From positions 186,001-250,000 of the forward strand of contig CBDAVS010000025.1 in NCBI GenBank assembly GCA_965201085.1: a stretch of DNA of 64,000 nt. The letters are read 5' to 3'. Of the stretch, positions 1 through 9,540 are shown piece by piece (the first letter of the stretch is position 1; the number at the start of each line of letters is the position of its first letter). Position numbers and translations under genes: made by a program. The stretch is from JAPOUP01 sp965201085. Lineage in GTDB: Bacteria > Pseudomonadota > Alphaproteobacteria > Rhodobacterales > Rhodobacteraceae. The notes under the pieces are model-generated. The model made no database searches, was not told where the DNA came from, and was given only the letters and a program-made list of their open reading frames with translations.

Positions 1-2
1 GC

Positions 3-341
3 GTCGTGGCTGTCCGTCGGGGTGAAATCCGGCTGCACATTATTTTCATCCCGGAAATAAACGTACTCGGTCAGGTTTCTTTCGCGAGCGGCTATCCGTT
101 TCGCGAAGGCTCGTCTGTCACAGTAGAGATCGATGGCCAGCGCTTCGAGATGTTCACGCTTGGTGAACTGGCATGGACAAATTCCGACGAGGATGACAAG
201 AAAATGGTGGAGGCGCTGAAACTCGGCAAGGAAGCGGTTGTGACCGGTGTGTCGGGTCGAGGAACCACGACAAAGGACACTTTTTCACTCCTCGGCGTCA
301 CCGCAGCGATCGAAGACGCACAGCGGCGCTGCGACGGCTGA
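3..341 (+). CDS. IalB-like (invasion-associated locus B family) protein, 5' end outside the window
   Basis: The reading frame is open from the first bases, so the gene starts before the window; an in-frame GTG at 6 is probably internal. The visible 112 residues match the C-terminal half of the IalB family. They include a basic RRG before a beta strand, a segment running from PFREGSSVTVEIDG to FEMFTLGELAW, the TFSLLG segment and a final helix ending in a Cys. IalB-like proteins are small periplasmic or secreted beta-rich proteins of Alphaproteobacteria; most have no proven function. The signal peptide cannot be seen here. The next gene is co-oriented. Family assignment rests on recalled sequence pattern only. 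Confidence 0.75.
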   Translation, partial: VVAVRRGEIRLHIIFIPEINVLGQVSFASGYPFREGSSVTVEIDGQRFEMFTLGELAWTNSDEDDKKMVEALKLGKEAVVTGVSGRGTTTKDTFSLLGVTAAIEDAQRRCDG

Positions 342-408
342 AATCAAGCGTTTTCGCCTCCCGGCACGCGCACCCGCGCACGACATGGGTTTCGACAGGA
401 TTGGTGCG

Positions 409-909
409 ATGGTCAGCGGCTTTGACAGATCGTTCCGGTTTGGCTCCGCTGAAGAGACATCCTCCGTCGCAAGGGCGCTGTCTCCCGACCTTTGCCCGGG
501 AGACGCGATTCTTCTTGAGGGTGGCCTAGGGGCGGGAAAGACCCATTTCGCCCGCGCCTTGATCCAGGCCCGTCTCGCGGGAGCCGGTTTCCATGAGGAG
601 GTGCCCTCGCCCACCTATACCTTGGTTCAGACCTATTCAGACGGTGAGATCGAACTATTGCATGTGGATCTCTATCGCCTGTCCGGACCCGATGCCATCG
701 CCGAGCTTGGACTCGACGAAGCGTTCGCCAACGCCGTCTGTATGATCGAGTGGCCGGATAGGCTGGGAGATATGATGCCGAACGACGCTCTGACACTGCG
801 ACTTGAGATGACCGATATACCCGGCGAGCGTTTGGTTCGGGTGACCTCTTCATGCGCGAAATGGGTGAGCCGTTTCCTGCGGATCGGTCTGGAGACCGTC
901 GATGGATGA
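409..909 (+). CDS. tsaE: tRNA threonylcarbamoyladenosine biosynthesis ATPase TsaE
   Basis: TsaE is the P-loop ATPase that works with TsaB and TsaD to make the t6A modification of ANN-decoding tRNAs in the cytoplasm. The 166-aa product has the family hallmarks in order: Walker A (GGLGAGKT, residues about 38-45), the SPTYTLVQTY segment, and HVDLYRL. The length is normal for the family. ATG 409 is preferred because family homology begins right after it; ATG 385 is also in frame, and the open frame further upstream overlaps the IalB-like gene and is not protein-like. The stop overlaps the start of amgK by 8 bases, which suggests translational coupling in a tsaE-amgK-murU-addB-addA run. Confidence 0.93.
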   Translation: MVSGFDRSFRFGSAEETSSVARALSPDLCPGDAILLEGGLGAGKTHFARALIQARLAGAGFHEEVPSPTYTLVQTYSDGEIELLHVDLYRLSGPDAIAELGLDEAFANAVCMIEWPDRLGDMMPNDALTLRLEMTDIPGERLVRVTSSCAKWVSRFLRIGLETVDG

Positions 910-1918
910 GAGGTTAAACCTCGCAACGGAATTTATCGGTCGAACGGCCTGGGCAGGATGGGATATCGAACCTTTGGCGGGCGATGCGTCGGCCCGGAGA
1001 TATTTCCGTCTAAGCCGCGATGGCGGAGCCGCCATACTGATGGACGCTCCGTCGGACCGCGGACAGAGTGTCGGGAGGTTTCTGGACGTAGGCCGATTTC
1101 TGGACGGGATCGGCCTCAGCGTCCCGGCGGCATTTGCCGAGGATCGGAGCGACGGCTTCGCCATTCTGGAGGACTTCGGCGACCTGGTATTCGTCCGGTT
1201 GATCGATGAGCGGCCGGAACGGGAAGCACCGCTATACGAGGCCGCCGTGGATGTCCTGGCAAAGCTTGACGGCTGCTCGGTCCCGGATTTCGCGCCGGTG
1301 TTCGAGGCGCAGGTCATGGCGGCGCAGGTCGAGCCGTTATATGAATGGTACGGTGGTGGACTTCAGGCAAATCCGCGCAATGGCTTCGGGTCGCTTCGAA
1401 CCGCGCTTGAGGTCGCGCTGCTGGCTGTGGAAGGGTGCGCTCCCACGCTGCTGCTGAGGGATTTCCATTCCGAAAACCTGATCTGGCTACCCGATCGGGA
1501 GGGCCTCCGGCGCGTGGGGCTGCTCGATTTCCAGGACGCGATGTCAGGGCCGCCGGGATATGATCTGGTCTCCCTGCTCCTCGACGCTCGGCGGGAGGTT
1601 TGCCCGACCGTCGTCGCGAATTCCAAAGCCCGTTTCGCCGGCGCGACCGGGCGGGATCCGGCGGCGCTTGAAGCCGCTTTGGCGGCTATCGGCGCACAGC
1701 GCAATCTGCGCATCCTCGGCATTTTTGTCCGGCTGGCGCTGGAAGGTGGAAAGCCGCGCTACCTCGACTTCATTCCCAGGGTATGGCGGCATGTCCAGGC
1801 ATGCCTATCCCATCCGTCCCTGTCACGGGTCGCCGGGATCGTCGCCGAAGATCTGCCGGAACCGACACCTGAAAATCTGGCACAGCTGAGGGAGCGATGT
1901 CGCCAAAGCCACCACTGA
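902..1918 (+). CDS. amgK: Anomeric sugar kinase AmgK (N-acetylmuramate/N-acetylglucosamine 1-kinase)
   Basis: The 338-aa protein has the aminoglycoside-phosphotransferase kinase fold. The catalytic-loop motif LLRDFHSENLIWL lies near residue 183 and the metal-binding LLDFQDA near residue 206. AmgK phosphorylates the anomeric hydroxyl of MurNAc (and GlcNAc), the first step of the peptidoglycan-recycling bypass that leads to UDP-MurNAc. The specific assignment comes from the next gene, a MurU-type nucleotidyltransferase whose start overlaps this gene by 22 bases; the fold alone would only say APH-family kinase. The gene also overlaps tsaE, so the three are probably one transcript. Confidence 0.88.
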   Translation: MDERLNLATEFIGRTAWAGWDIEPLAGDASARRYFRLSRDGGAAILMDAPSDRGQSVGRFLDVGRFLDGIGLSVPAAFAEDRSDGFAILEDFGDLVFVRLIDERPEREAPLYEAAVDVLAKLDGCSVPDFAPVFEAQVMAAQVEPLYEWYGGGLQANPRNGFGSLRTALEVALLAVEGCAPTLLLRDFHSENLIWLPDREGLRRVGLLDFQDAMSGPPGYDLVSLLLDARREVCPTVVANSKARFAGATGRDPAALEAALAAIGAQRNLRILGIFVRLALEGGKPRYLDFIPRVWRHVQACLSHPSLSRVAGIVAEDLPEPTPENLAQLRERCRQSHH

Positions 1919-2574
1919 TGCTCTTCGCCGCGGGTCTCGGGACTCGGATGAGGCCCTTGACCGATAAGCTGCCGAAACCCTTGGTCGAGGTGGCGGGCGG
2001 AACGCTGATCGATCATGCGATCGGTCTGGCGCACGACGCCGGGATCGGGAAGATCGTGGCCAATACACATTATCTTTCCGAAATGTTGGAGAGGCATCTT
2101 GAGGGAAAGGGTGTCGCAACGGTTTTCGAGCCGGAACTGCTCGATACCGGCGGGGGGATTCGCAACGCCCTTCCGCTTCTGCGAGCGGATACCGTTGTTA
2201 CACTCAACACGGACGCCGTTTGGCGGGGCGACAATCCTCTCGCCGTCCTTCTCGATGCTTGGCAACCGGATCGGATGGAAGCGATGCTGCTTCTCGTTCC
2301 GAAGAACGGTGCCATCGGCCATATGGGATCCGGAGACTTCGGCCTGAACGCCAAGGGATGCCTTCGCCGTGGATCCGGGCACGTGTATACGGGTGCGCAG
2401 ATCATGAAGATCGAGCGTCTACGAACCGCTAAGGCGGGACGGTTCTCATTGAACGAGGTATGGGACGGAATGATTTCGGGGGGTGGATTGTTCGGTCTGG
2501 AATATGGTGGGCGGTGGTGTGATGTAGGGCGACCCGAATGCATTCCGCTGGCGGAGCGACTGCTGGATGTTTGA
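1897..2574 (+). CDS. murU: N-acetylmuramate alpha-1-phosphate uridylyltransferase MurU
   Basis: The 225-aa product is a short sugar-nucleotide transferase. The N-terminus shows the nucleotide-binding signature FAAGLGTRMRPLT followed by KLPKPLVEVAG, and the fold ends with the VGRPE segment typical of this group. MurU uses UTP and MurNAc-1-phosphate to make UDP-MurNAc. Together with AmgK it bypasses MurA/MurB, the route that gives intrinsic fosfomycin tolerance where it has been studied. The length matches MurU rather than the longer GlmU or RmlA families. It overlaps amgK at its start and addB at its end. Confidence 0.9.
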   Translation: MSPKPPLMLFAAGLGTRMRPLTDKLPKPLVEVAGGTLIDHAIGLAHDAGIGKIVANTHYLSEMLERHLEGKGVATVFEPELLDTGGGIRNALPLLRADTVVTLNTDAVWRGDNPLAVLLDAWQPDRMEAMLLLVPKNGAIGHMGSGDFGLNAKGCLRRGSGHVYTGAQIMKIERLRTAKAGRFSLNEVWDGMISGGGLFGLEYGGRWCDVGRPECIPLAERLLDV

Positions 2575-5515
2575 GCGTTCGCAAAAACCCAGACTGTTCG
2601 GCATCCCGCCGGGTGTTGACTTCCCCGCCGCGCTTTTGGAAGGGCTGCGACGCCGGATGGAAGGCAAACCTCCGGAAGCTTTCGCGAAAATCGAGATCTA
2701 CGTAAACACCCGCGCCATGCGGAAGCGGCTTGGGGAACTGTTCACCCAGGGCCCGACCGCGCTTCTTCCTCGAATCCATGTGGTCACGGACCTGTCCCAG
2801 GATACCCGGTTTCCCGATATTCCCCCACCGGAGCCTCCGCTGCGGCGACGGCTGGAACTGATGCAGCTGGTTGGCAGGCTTCTGGACCGACAACCGGATC
2901 TCGCGCCACGCTCCGCGCGGTTCGCTCTCGCCGACAGTCTGGCTGGACTTATGGACGAAATGCAGAGCGAAGGCGTTCCACCCGAGCGAATCCGAGATCT
3001 GGACGTAACCGATGTGTCGGGTCACTGGCAGCGCGGTCTTGAATTCGTGTCGCTGGTTGAACGGTATTTCGGGCAGGACACCTCTCATGGCCTCGACGCT
3101 CTGGCGCGGCAGCGGCTGGTCGCCGAGCGCCTTGGACGGGACTGGTCGAATACCCCTCCCTCCCATCCCATCCTTGTCGCTGGCTCGACCGGATCGAGGG
3201 GTGCGACTTCCTACTTCATGCAACTGGTCGCACGGCTTCCGCAAGGGGCCGTGATCCTTCCGGGGGTTGACTTCGATCTTCCGCGCCATGTCTGGGCGCG
3301 GCTGGGCGACGCGATGGCGGCGCAGGATCATCCGCAATACCGTTTCGCGCGTCTATGCGACGATCTTCGATTCTCTCCGGATGACATCCGGCTCTGGGAA
3401 CCATCCCGACGACCGTCATCACCGGATCGCAACCGTCTGGTCTCTCTCGCGCTAAGGCCTGCGCCCGTAACCGACCAATGGCGCTCCGAAGGAGCCAAAC
3501 TCAACGGAATAGCGAATGCGACCAAGACAATCACTCTGATAGAAGCGCCGTCGCCGCAGGCCGAGGCGTCCACCCTCGCTGTGCTGCTCCGAGGTGCATT
3601 CGAGACTGGAAAGACCGCCGCTCTCGTCACGCCCGATCAGATGCTTGCGCGACGGGTCACCGCCGCTCTCGACCGATGGGCCATCAAACCCGATGATGCG
3701 TTCGGGCAACCTCTGGCACTGACGGCGTCCGGGAGGCTGCTTCGGCAGGTGGCGGCGCTGTTCGGTCAGACCCTGAGCGCGGGCACACTCCTCGCCCTGC
3801 TTAAGCACCCTCTGACAGGCAGCGGTGCCAAATCCCGCGAAGGACATCTCCAGTACACGCAGAGACTGGAGCTGAGACTTCGCCGGTTCGGGCCATCGTT
3901 TCCCGGCACCGATGACCTGCTTCAATGGGCTGAACGTCACGAGCTTGGATCACCTCCGCGGGAATGGGGTGAATGGATAGCTGGGCTGTTCGACGGGCTT
4001 TCCGGAATCGGCGAGCGAAGCCTGCCCGAGCATGTCGATCACCACATTCACATCGCCCGGTCCCTTGCCGCGGGTCCAGGAATGGAAGGATCGGGCCGGC
4101 TTTGGCTGGGATATGAGAACAAAGAGGTGAAAAAGGCCGTCGACGAACTCCGATGCGAGGCGGAGCATGGGGGGATCCTCTCGCCAGGAGATTATGCATC
4201 CCTGTTCGACTCGATCCTCTGGCGGGGATCCGTGCATGAGATAAAGGACACGCACGGGCAAGTGATGATCTGGGGACTCCAGCAGTCGCGTGTCCAAGGG
4301 GTGGACATGGTGATTCTCGCCGGGATGAACGAAGGCAATTGGCCGGTTGCGCCCCAACCGGATCCTTGGCTCAACCGGCAGTTGCGTCAGCGGGCCGGGC
4401 TCCTGCTACCGGAACGGAGGATCGGCCTTGCCGCGCATGACGTTCAGCAGGCGATCACGGCTTCCGAGGTTGTTCTTTCACGTGCGATTCGCGATTCCGA
4501 GTCGCAGACGGTGCCGTCCCGTTGGCTCAACCGACTCGTCAATCTTCTGGAAGGGCTACCCGGTGAAGGTGCCGAGGCCTTGGATAGCATGCGGGAGCGG
4601 GGCAACCGATGGCTTGAAATCGCGCTGCGACTCGACCGACCTGAGTCCAAGATTCCCGGCGCAAAACGTCCCGCGCCAAGGCCGCCGGTCGAGAACCGTC
4701 CGACGGAAATCACGATAACCGAAGTGGAGCGGCTGATCCGTGATCCCTACTCGGTTTACGCCCGTCGGATACTGGGGCTCAGGGCGCTTGACCCGCTGCA
4801 CCATGTGCCCGACGCGCCGATGCGCGGAACGGTGATTCACCGGATCGTCGAGCGGTTCGCCGACGATGGGCCGATTGTCGATCTCGCTGCCGGCCGCGTC
4901 CGGCTGTTGCGGATTGCCGATGAGATTCTGGCGGACGAAGTCGCATGGCCCGCCACGCGCAGGCTATGGCGGGCAAAACTCGCGGGTATCGCCGACTGGT
5001 TCATTGCCGGAGAGATCGAACGCCGGGCAGGGGCGCGGCCAGTCGCTCTCGAACGTGCCGGGGCGTTCCCTCTGCCGAATACGGGAGTTACTCTGAATGG
5101 CAAGATAGACCGTGTTGATCGAAGGGATGATGGAACGCTCGTGGTTTATGACTATAAGACCGGAGCTCCACCAAGCGCCAAGCAGCAAACGCACTTCAAC
5201 AAGCAACTGCCGCTGTCGGCCGTCCTGATCGAGAACGGTGCCGTCAAGGATCTGGAAGCGGCGACCGTCGCCGAGGTTGCCTATATCGGTCTTGGCGCCA
5301 ATCCGAGACTCGTGTCCCGTAACCTGGAAAGCGACGAGACACAGAAGACATTGGATGAACTGGAGATTCTGCTGGAAAGCTATCAATCTCCGAAGCAGGG
5401 CTATCTCTCGCGGCGGGCGATGGCGACCGTCAACTACGGTGGGGATTTCGATCATTTGGCGCGGTTCGGTGAATGGAGCGACAGCGACTGTCCAGACCAT
5501 CAGGAGGTCCGCTGA
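2567..5515 (+). CDS. addB: Double-strand break repair protein AddB
   Basis: The 982-aa product is the length of alphaproteobacterial AddB. AddB partners AddA in the helicase-nuclease that resects double-strand breaks for RecA. The N-terminal part resembles an inactivated UvrD-like helicase. The C-terminal RecB-like nuclease domain shows ITEVERLIRDPYSVYARRIL, then ALDPLHHV, RGTVIHRIVERFA, a metal-binding KIDRVDRR and VVYDYKTG. The start overlaps murU by 8 bases and the stop TGA shares its A with the ATG of addA, so AddB and AddA are probably made in step. Confidence 0.93.
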   Translation: MFERSQKPRLFGIPPGVDFPAALLEGLRRRMEGKPPEAFAKIEIYVNTRAMRKRLGELFTQGPTALLPRIHVVTDLSQDTRFPDIPPPEPPLRRRLELMQLVGRLLDRQPDLAPRSARFALADSLAGLMDEMQSEGVPPERIRDLDVTDVSGHWQRGLEFVSLVERYFGQDTSHGLDALARQRLVAERLGRDWSNTPPSHPILVAGSTGSRGATSYFMQLVARLPQGAVILPGVDFDLPRHVWARLGDAMAAQDHPQYRFARLCDDLRFSPDDIRLWEPSRRPSSPDRNRLVSLALRPAPVTDQWRSEGAKLNGIANATKTITLIEAPSPQAEASTLAVLLRGAFETGKTAALVTPDQMLARRVTAALDRWAIKPDDAFGQPLALTASGRLLRQVAALFGQTLSAGTLLALLKHPLTGSGAKSREGHLQYTQRLELRLRRFGPSFPGTDDLLQWAERHELGSPPREWGEWIAGLFDGLSGIGERSLPEHVDHHIHIARSLAAGPGMEGSGRLWLGYENKEVKKAVDELRCEAEHGGILSPGDYASLFDSILWRGSVHEIKDTHGQVMIWGLQQSRVQGVDMVILAGMNEGNWPVAPQPDPWLNRQLRQRAGLLLPERRIGLAAHDVQQAITASEVVLSRAIRDSESQTVPSRWLNRLVNLLEGLPGEGAEALDSMRERGNRWLEIALRLDRPESKIPGAKRPAPRPPVENRPTEITITEVERLIRDPYSVYARRILGLRALDPLHHVPDAPMRGTVIHRIVERFADDGPIVDLAAGRVRLLRIADEILADEVAWPATRRLWRAKLAGIADWFIAGEIERRAGARPVALERAGAFPLPNTGVTLNGKIDRVDRRDDGTLVVYDYKTGAPPSAKQQTHFNKQLPLSAVLIENGAVKDLEAATVAEVAYIGLGANPRLVSRNLESDETQKTLDELEILLESYQSPKQGYLSRRAMATVNYGGDFDHLARFGEWSDSDCPDHQEVR

Positions 5516-8500
5516 TGGCCGGTGCGGTCTCGTATGGGAGCGGAACTTCGCTCGACGACGCGACGCTAAGGCAGAACGAGGCCGCGTCTCCCGACGCTTC
5601 AACCTGGTTGTCGGCAAACGCCGGTTCGGGAAAGACGCGGGTTCTGACCGACCGGGTCGCCAGGCTGCTGCTGAACGGAGTCGCTCCACAGAACATCCTC
5701 TGCCTGACCTACACAAAGGCCGCCGCCTCCGAAATGCAGAACCGGCTCTTCAGGCGGCTTGGCTCATGGTCGATGCGGTCGGACGGTGATTTAGGAGCCG
5801 AGCTCGAAAAACTTGGGGTCGATGGAATTCAGGACTCGGAGCGTCTGGCCGAGGCGCGCCGCCTGTTCGCCCGCGCCATCGAGACGCCCGGTGGTCTGCG
5901 AATCCAGACGATCCATTCCTTCTGTGCCTCTCTTCTCCGTCGCTTCCCGCTCGAAGCGGGCGTGACCCCCGGGTTTCGTGAAATGGATGAACGATCGAGC
6001 GGGCTTCTGTTCGAAGAGGTTCTGGACGTGCTGGCGGAGGGGCCTGAAGTCGCGGCTCTGGACGCTCTGGCCGAGCATTGTTCCGACCTCGATGTCAGCG
6101 GACTATTGCGAGCGATTGTTTCGAAGCGTGATCGCTTTGGAGAGCCCCACGGTCTCGACGACGTATTCGGCTGGTTCGGTCTGTCCGGTGGTTACGATGA
6201 GGCCCGCGTTCTTGAGCGGGTGTTCGACGGCACCGAAAAGGCCCTGTTCGATAGGATTCTACCCGAGATGGAGGTAAGCGCGAAGCAGACGGACGGAAAG
6301 CAAGCAGCGCGTCTGCGCCGGTTCGACTGGGCCAACCCCGGTATGGATGCGCTTCAGGTCTGTCTGGAAGTCTTCCTCACCGGTGCGGGCGCCAATGAGC
6401 CGTTTACCGCGAAGGTCGGCAAGGTTCCCACCAAGGGCTGCCGTAGAATGCTCGGAGAGACAGCGGAGCGGCTCGACAGGCTCATGGAGCGTGTCGAAGC
6501 GGTGCGCGACCCGCTTCTCTGTCTGTTCGCCGCCAGAAAGGCGCACGCGCTTCATCGGTTCGCGGCGGCGTTTCTTCCCGCGGTCGAGAGGCTGAAGCAG
6601 CGGAAAGGCTGGCTGGACTTCGACGACCTCATTCTGAAGGCGAGGGATCTCCTGACCGACGAGGCGGTCGCGTCGTGGGTTCTCTACCGCCTCGACGGAG
6701 GTCTCGATCATATCCTGGTGGACGAGGCGCAGGACACCAGTCCGGAACAGTGGAAGGTTATCGAACGGCTGGCTCAGGAATTCACCTCTGGTATCGGAGC
6801 GCGTGACGGCATCCAGCGCACGATATTCGTCGTCGGAGACAGGAAACAGTCGATATACTCCTTCCAGGGGGCCGATCCCCTCGAGTTCGATCATATGCGC
6901 GGGCATTTCGAAGAGCGGCTGCAAGGCATAAACCGTGAACTGCGTTCAAGAAAGCTGGAACATTCGTTCCGGTCGTCGAATGCGATCCTGCAGCTCGTTG
7001 ACGCCGCCATCGACATCGACGGTGCATGGCACAGGGCCTTCCACGAGATGCTGCCGGGCCGCGTTGATCTATGGCCACCGGTGGAGCTGAAGTCCCGTCC
7101 CGATGACAGGGAATGGTATGTTCCGGTGGACCTGAAGTCCGAGGATCACCACGATAACATACTTGCCCGCGAAATCGCACGACGGATCAAGCGGATGATC
7201 GAAGGGGAAACGCTTCCGACCAGGGATGGTGCCCGCCGACGTATCACGGCGGGAGATGTGCTGATCCTTGTGCGCCGTCGCTCGACCCTGTTCGATGCCA
7301 TCATACGTGAATGCAAGGCGCAGGGTCTGCCGATCGCCGGTGCCGACCGCCTGGAACTGGGGGCCGATCTTGCGGTCAAGGACATCACGGCACTGATGTC
7401 GGTCCTTGACACACCGGCCGATGACCTATCGCTCGCGGCAGCCCTTAAGTCACCTTTGTTCGGATGGTCCGAAGCCGAACTGTACAGGCTTGCCGCGGAT
7501 CGTGGGGAAACAAATCTCTGGGAGGCGCTGCACGACCGATCGGATGAATTCCCCGAGACAACGAATATACTTGAGGATCTGCGCGGGCTGGCGGATGACA
7601 TGCGCCCCTTTGACCTGATCGAGAGACTCCTTACCCGACACGATGGTCGTAGAAAGCTGCTCGCGCGGCTCGGGCCGGAAGCGGAGGACGGCATCGACGC
7701 GCTTCTCGCTCTGACATTGGATTATGAGCGGTTGGAGATTCCGACCCTCACGGGCTTTCTTTCATGGTTCGGCACGGAAGAGGTTGAGATCCAGCGGCAG
7801 GTGGACAATGCCAGTGATTTGATTCGGGTGATGACCGTGCATGGGGCGAAGGGGCTGGAGGCGCCGATCGTCATTCTGCCCGACACCGCGAAGCGTGTGA
7901 TCAAACCGCGCGATGAAATCATCGCTTTGCCATCGGGTCAGATGGTCTGGCGCGTGTCGAAGGTCCAACTGCCAAATTCGATGGTCGAAGCGTTTGAGGG
8001 ATTGCGGGCCGCGCAGGTCGAGGAAGACCGGCGGCTCCTCTATGTCGCCATGACCCGTGCCGAAAGCTGGCTGATCGTCGCTGCTTCGGGTGAGGTTGGC
8101 GACAGCGAAGATGACAGGGAACCCAGCTGGTATGTGACCGCCCGAACAGCCATGGAAAAGCTTGAGGGTGTCACGGAATTCGAGGCGCCGACCGGAGAAG
8201 GGGGCCTTCGGTATTCGCATGGAGACTGGGAATCCGGGACGGAATCCGAGGCGACGGGGACGGGAGTTTTCGAACCTGAAATACCCGATTGGGTAGGTCG
8301 GGTCGCCTCAAGGCCGGAACCTTGGGTAAAGCCCCGCGCACCCTCCGATCTCGGCGGCGCCAAATCCTTGCGGGCCGAGGAAGAACCTGAGGACGGCGAA
8401 GTCCTTCGTAAGCGTGGAACGATGGTTCACAGGCTGCTTGAGGTACTGCCGAAGATATCCAGCGCTGACCGGGAACGCTATTCCGGTCAAATGCTGGCGA

Positions 8501-8916
8501 GTGAGTATTCCGCGACGTCAAAAGAGGTCGCGTCGGCGTTCGCCGAGGCACGGCGGGTGCTGCAAACGGAGGAAATGGCGTTTCTGTTCGAGGAAGACAC
8601 GCTTTCGGAAGTCGGTATCTACGCCAAAGCTCCCGGGCTTCCGCCCGAGGGGATAGCGGGGGTGATCGACAAGCTGGTGGTCGCGCCCGACGCGGTTCTT
8701 GCGGTGGATTTCAAGACGAATGCGGTCGTGCCATCGATTGCCGAGGAAACGCCGGATGGCCTGCTTCGCCAGATGGGCGCTTACCTTGCCGCACTGGAAG
8801 CGGTGTATCCTGACCGAAGGGTCGATATCGCGATTCTGTGGACGCGGGAGCCGGTGCTGATGCATTATTCGCACGAAACGGTGAGACGTGCCCCGGAAGG
8901 TGTCGCGGCCTCTTGA
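5515..8916 (+). CDS. addA: Double-strand break repair helicase AddA
   Basis: The 1133-aa product is a UvrD/Rep superfamily helicase with a C-terminal RecB-type nuclease. Walker A is LSANAGSGKTRVL (about residues 32-44), followed by LTYTKAAASEM, HSFCASLLR, the Walker B VDEAQDTSPEQW, GDRKQSIYSFQGA, and VHGAKGLEAPIV. The nuclease part contains LAVDFKTN. ATG 5515 is chosen over an in-frame ATG at 5473 because an AGGAGG ribosome site lies about 8 bases before it, it overlaps the addB stop as TGATG, and the upstream residues are not conserved-looking. Confidence 0.94.
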   Translation: MAGAVSYGSGTSLDDATLRQNEAASPDASTWLSANAGSGKTRVLTDRVARLLLNGVAPQNILCLTYTKAAASEMQNRLFRRLGSWSMRSDGDLGAELEKLGVDGIQDSERLAEARRLFARAIETPGGLRIQTIHSFCASLLRRFPLEAGVTPGFREMDERSSGLLFEEVLDVLAEGPEVAALDALAEHCSDLDVSGLLRAIVSKRDRFGEPHGLDDVFGWFGLSGGYDEARVLERVFDGTEKALFDRILPEMEVSAKQTDGKQAARLRRFDWANPGMDALQVCLEVFLTGAGANEPFTAKVGKVPTKGCRRMLGETAERLDRLMERVEAVRDPLLCLFAARKAHALHRFAAAFLPAVERLKQRKGWLDFDDLILKARDLLTDEAVASWVLYRLDGGLDHILVDEAQDTSPEQWKVIERLAQEFTSGIGARDGIQRTIFVVGDRKQSIYSFQGADPLEFDHMRGHFEERLQGINRELRSRKLEHSFRSSNAILQLVDAAIDIDGAWHRAFHEMLPGRVDLWPPVELKSRPDDREWYVPVDLKSEDHHDNILAREIARRIKRMIEGETLPTRDGARRRITAGDVLILVRRRSTLFDAIIRECKAQGLPIAGADRLELGADLAVKDITALMSVLDTPADDLSLAAALKSPLFGWSEAELYRLAADRGETNLWEALHDRSDEFPETTNILEDLRGLADDMRPFDLIERLLTRHDGRRKLLARLGPEAEDGIDALLALTLDYERLEIPTLTGFLSWFGTEEVEIQRQVDNASDLIRVMTVHGAKGLEAPIVILPDTAKRVIKPRDEIIALPSGQMVWRVSKVQLPNSMVEAFEGLRAAQVEEDRRLLYVAMTRAESWLIVAASGEVGDSEDDREPSWYVTARTAMEKLEGVTEFEAPTGEGGLRYSHGDWESGTESEATGTGVFEPEIPDWVGRVASRPEPWVKPRAPSDLGGAKSLRAEEEPEDGEVLRKRGTMVHRLLEVLPKISSADRERYSGQMLASEYSATSKEVASAFAEARRVLQTEEMAFLFEEDTLSEVGIYAKAPGLPPEGIAGVIDKLVVAPDAVLAVDFKTNAVVPSIAEETPDGLLRQMGAYLAALEAVYPDRRVDIAILWTREPVLMHYSHETVRRAPEGVAAS

Positions 8917-8974
8917 CCTCAAGCCCCTTTGTCCACAGTTAGGTTATCCGGCAGGTATTCCTGGGAGAGCAGAC

Positions 8975-9295
8975 ATGGCGACGATCGCTGTCACTGACGA
9001 AACTTTCAACGCTGAGGTCGAACGGTCCGAAATTCCCGTTGTGGTGGATTTCTGGGCTGAATGGTGCGGTCCGTGCAAGCAGATCGGCCCTGCGCTCGAG
9101 GAGCTTTCCGAAGAGTATTCCGGGCGGGTGAAGATCGTCAAAGTCAATGTCGACGACAATCCGGAATCGCCGGTGAAGCTCGGTGTGCGCGGCATCCCGG
9201 CGCTGTTCATGTACAAGGATGGGCAGATGGTCTCGAACAAGACCGGCGCCGCGCCGAAGAGCGCCTTGCAGAACTGGATCGACGGAGCCCTTTGA
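8975..9295 (+). CDS. trxA: Thioredoxin 1
   Basis: The 106-aa product is a canonical thioredoxin, the cytoplasmic disulfide reductant. The active site WAEWCGPCK is intact, as are the conserved VDDNP and the cis-Pro segment RGIPALFMYKDG. ATG 8975 gives the normal length and has GGGAGAG about 6 bases upstream; the longer frame from 8888 runs back into addA and is not used. The gene follows addA by 58 bases in the same direction and closes the housekeeping cluster. Confidence 0.97.
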   Translation: MATIAVTDETFNAEVERSEIPVVVDFWAEWCGPCKQIGPALEELSEEYSGRVKIVKVNVDDNPESPVKLGVRGIPALFMYKDGQMVSNKTGAAPKSALQNWIDGAL

Positions 9296-9400
9296 GCGTG
9301 CTCCCGGACTTCCGATCAGGTCATTCGGTTGATGATGACTGAGAGTGCGGCTGTCGGTGGGTTTATGCTTCGCCTAACTGTTCCGATCAGATCAGCGGGG

Positions 9401-9500
9401 GTGAGCGAGCACACCATCAGGCTGCTGTGGTAGTGTCTGCAGGAGGGCACGGACCCGCGCGAGATCAAGGACAGGCGGTTAGGGACATCCTGAACGCTCC
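9401..9500 (+). pseudogene. IS30-family transposase scrap
   Basis: About 100 bases read as the C-terminal catalytic part of an IS30 transposase. The piece gives SEHTIRLLW, a stop, CLQEGTDPREIKDR and, after a frame change, RDILNA. This lines up with the NEHTNGLLRQYLPKGTD and VQDILNARP segments of the complete IS30 copy at 46943-48320, and DNA similarity is visible too. The catalytic Glu position is kept, but a stop and a frameshift are present. No ends or target repeats were found. It lies between trxA and the R1 repeat. Confidence 0.65.
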
Positions 9501-9540
9501 TCCGCACTGTTCACATGGCAGCTGGTCGCATACCGAGGCA

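Noticed and set aside
247..408. Longer start for tsaE at 247 or 385
   Set aside because: The extra residues are not TsaE-like and overlap the end of the IalB-like gene; 385 stays possible but conserved sequence starts after 409.
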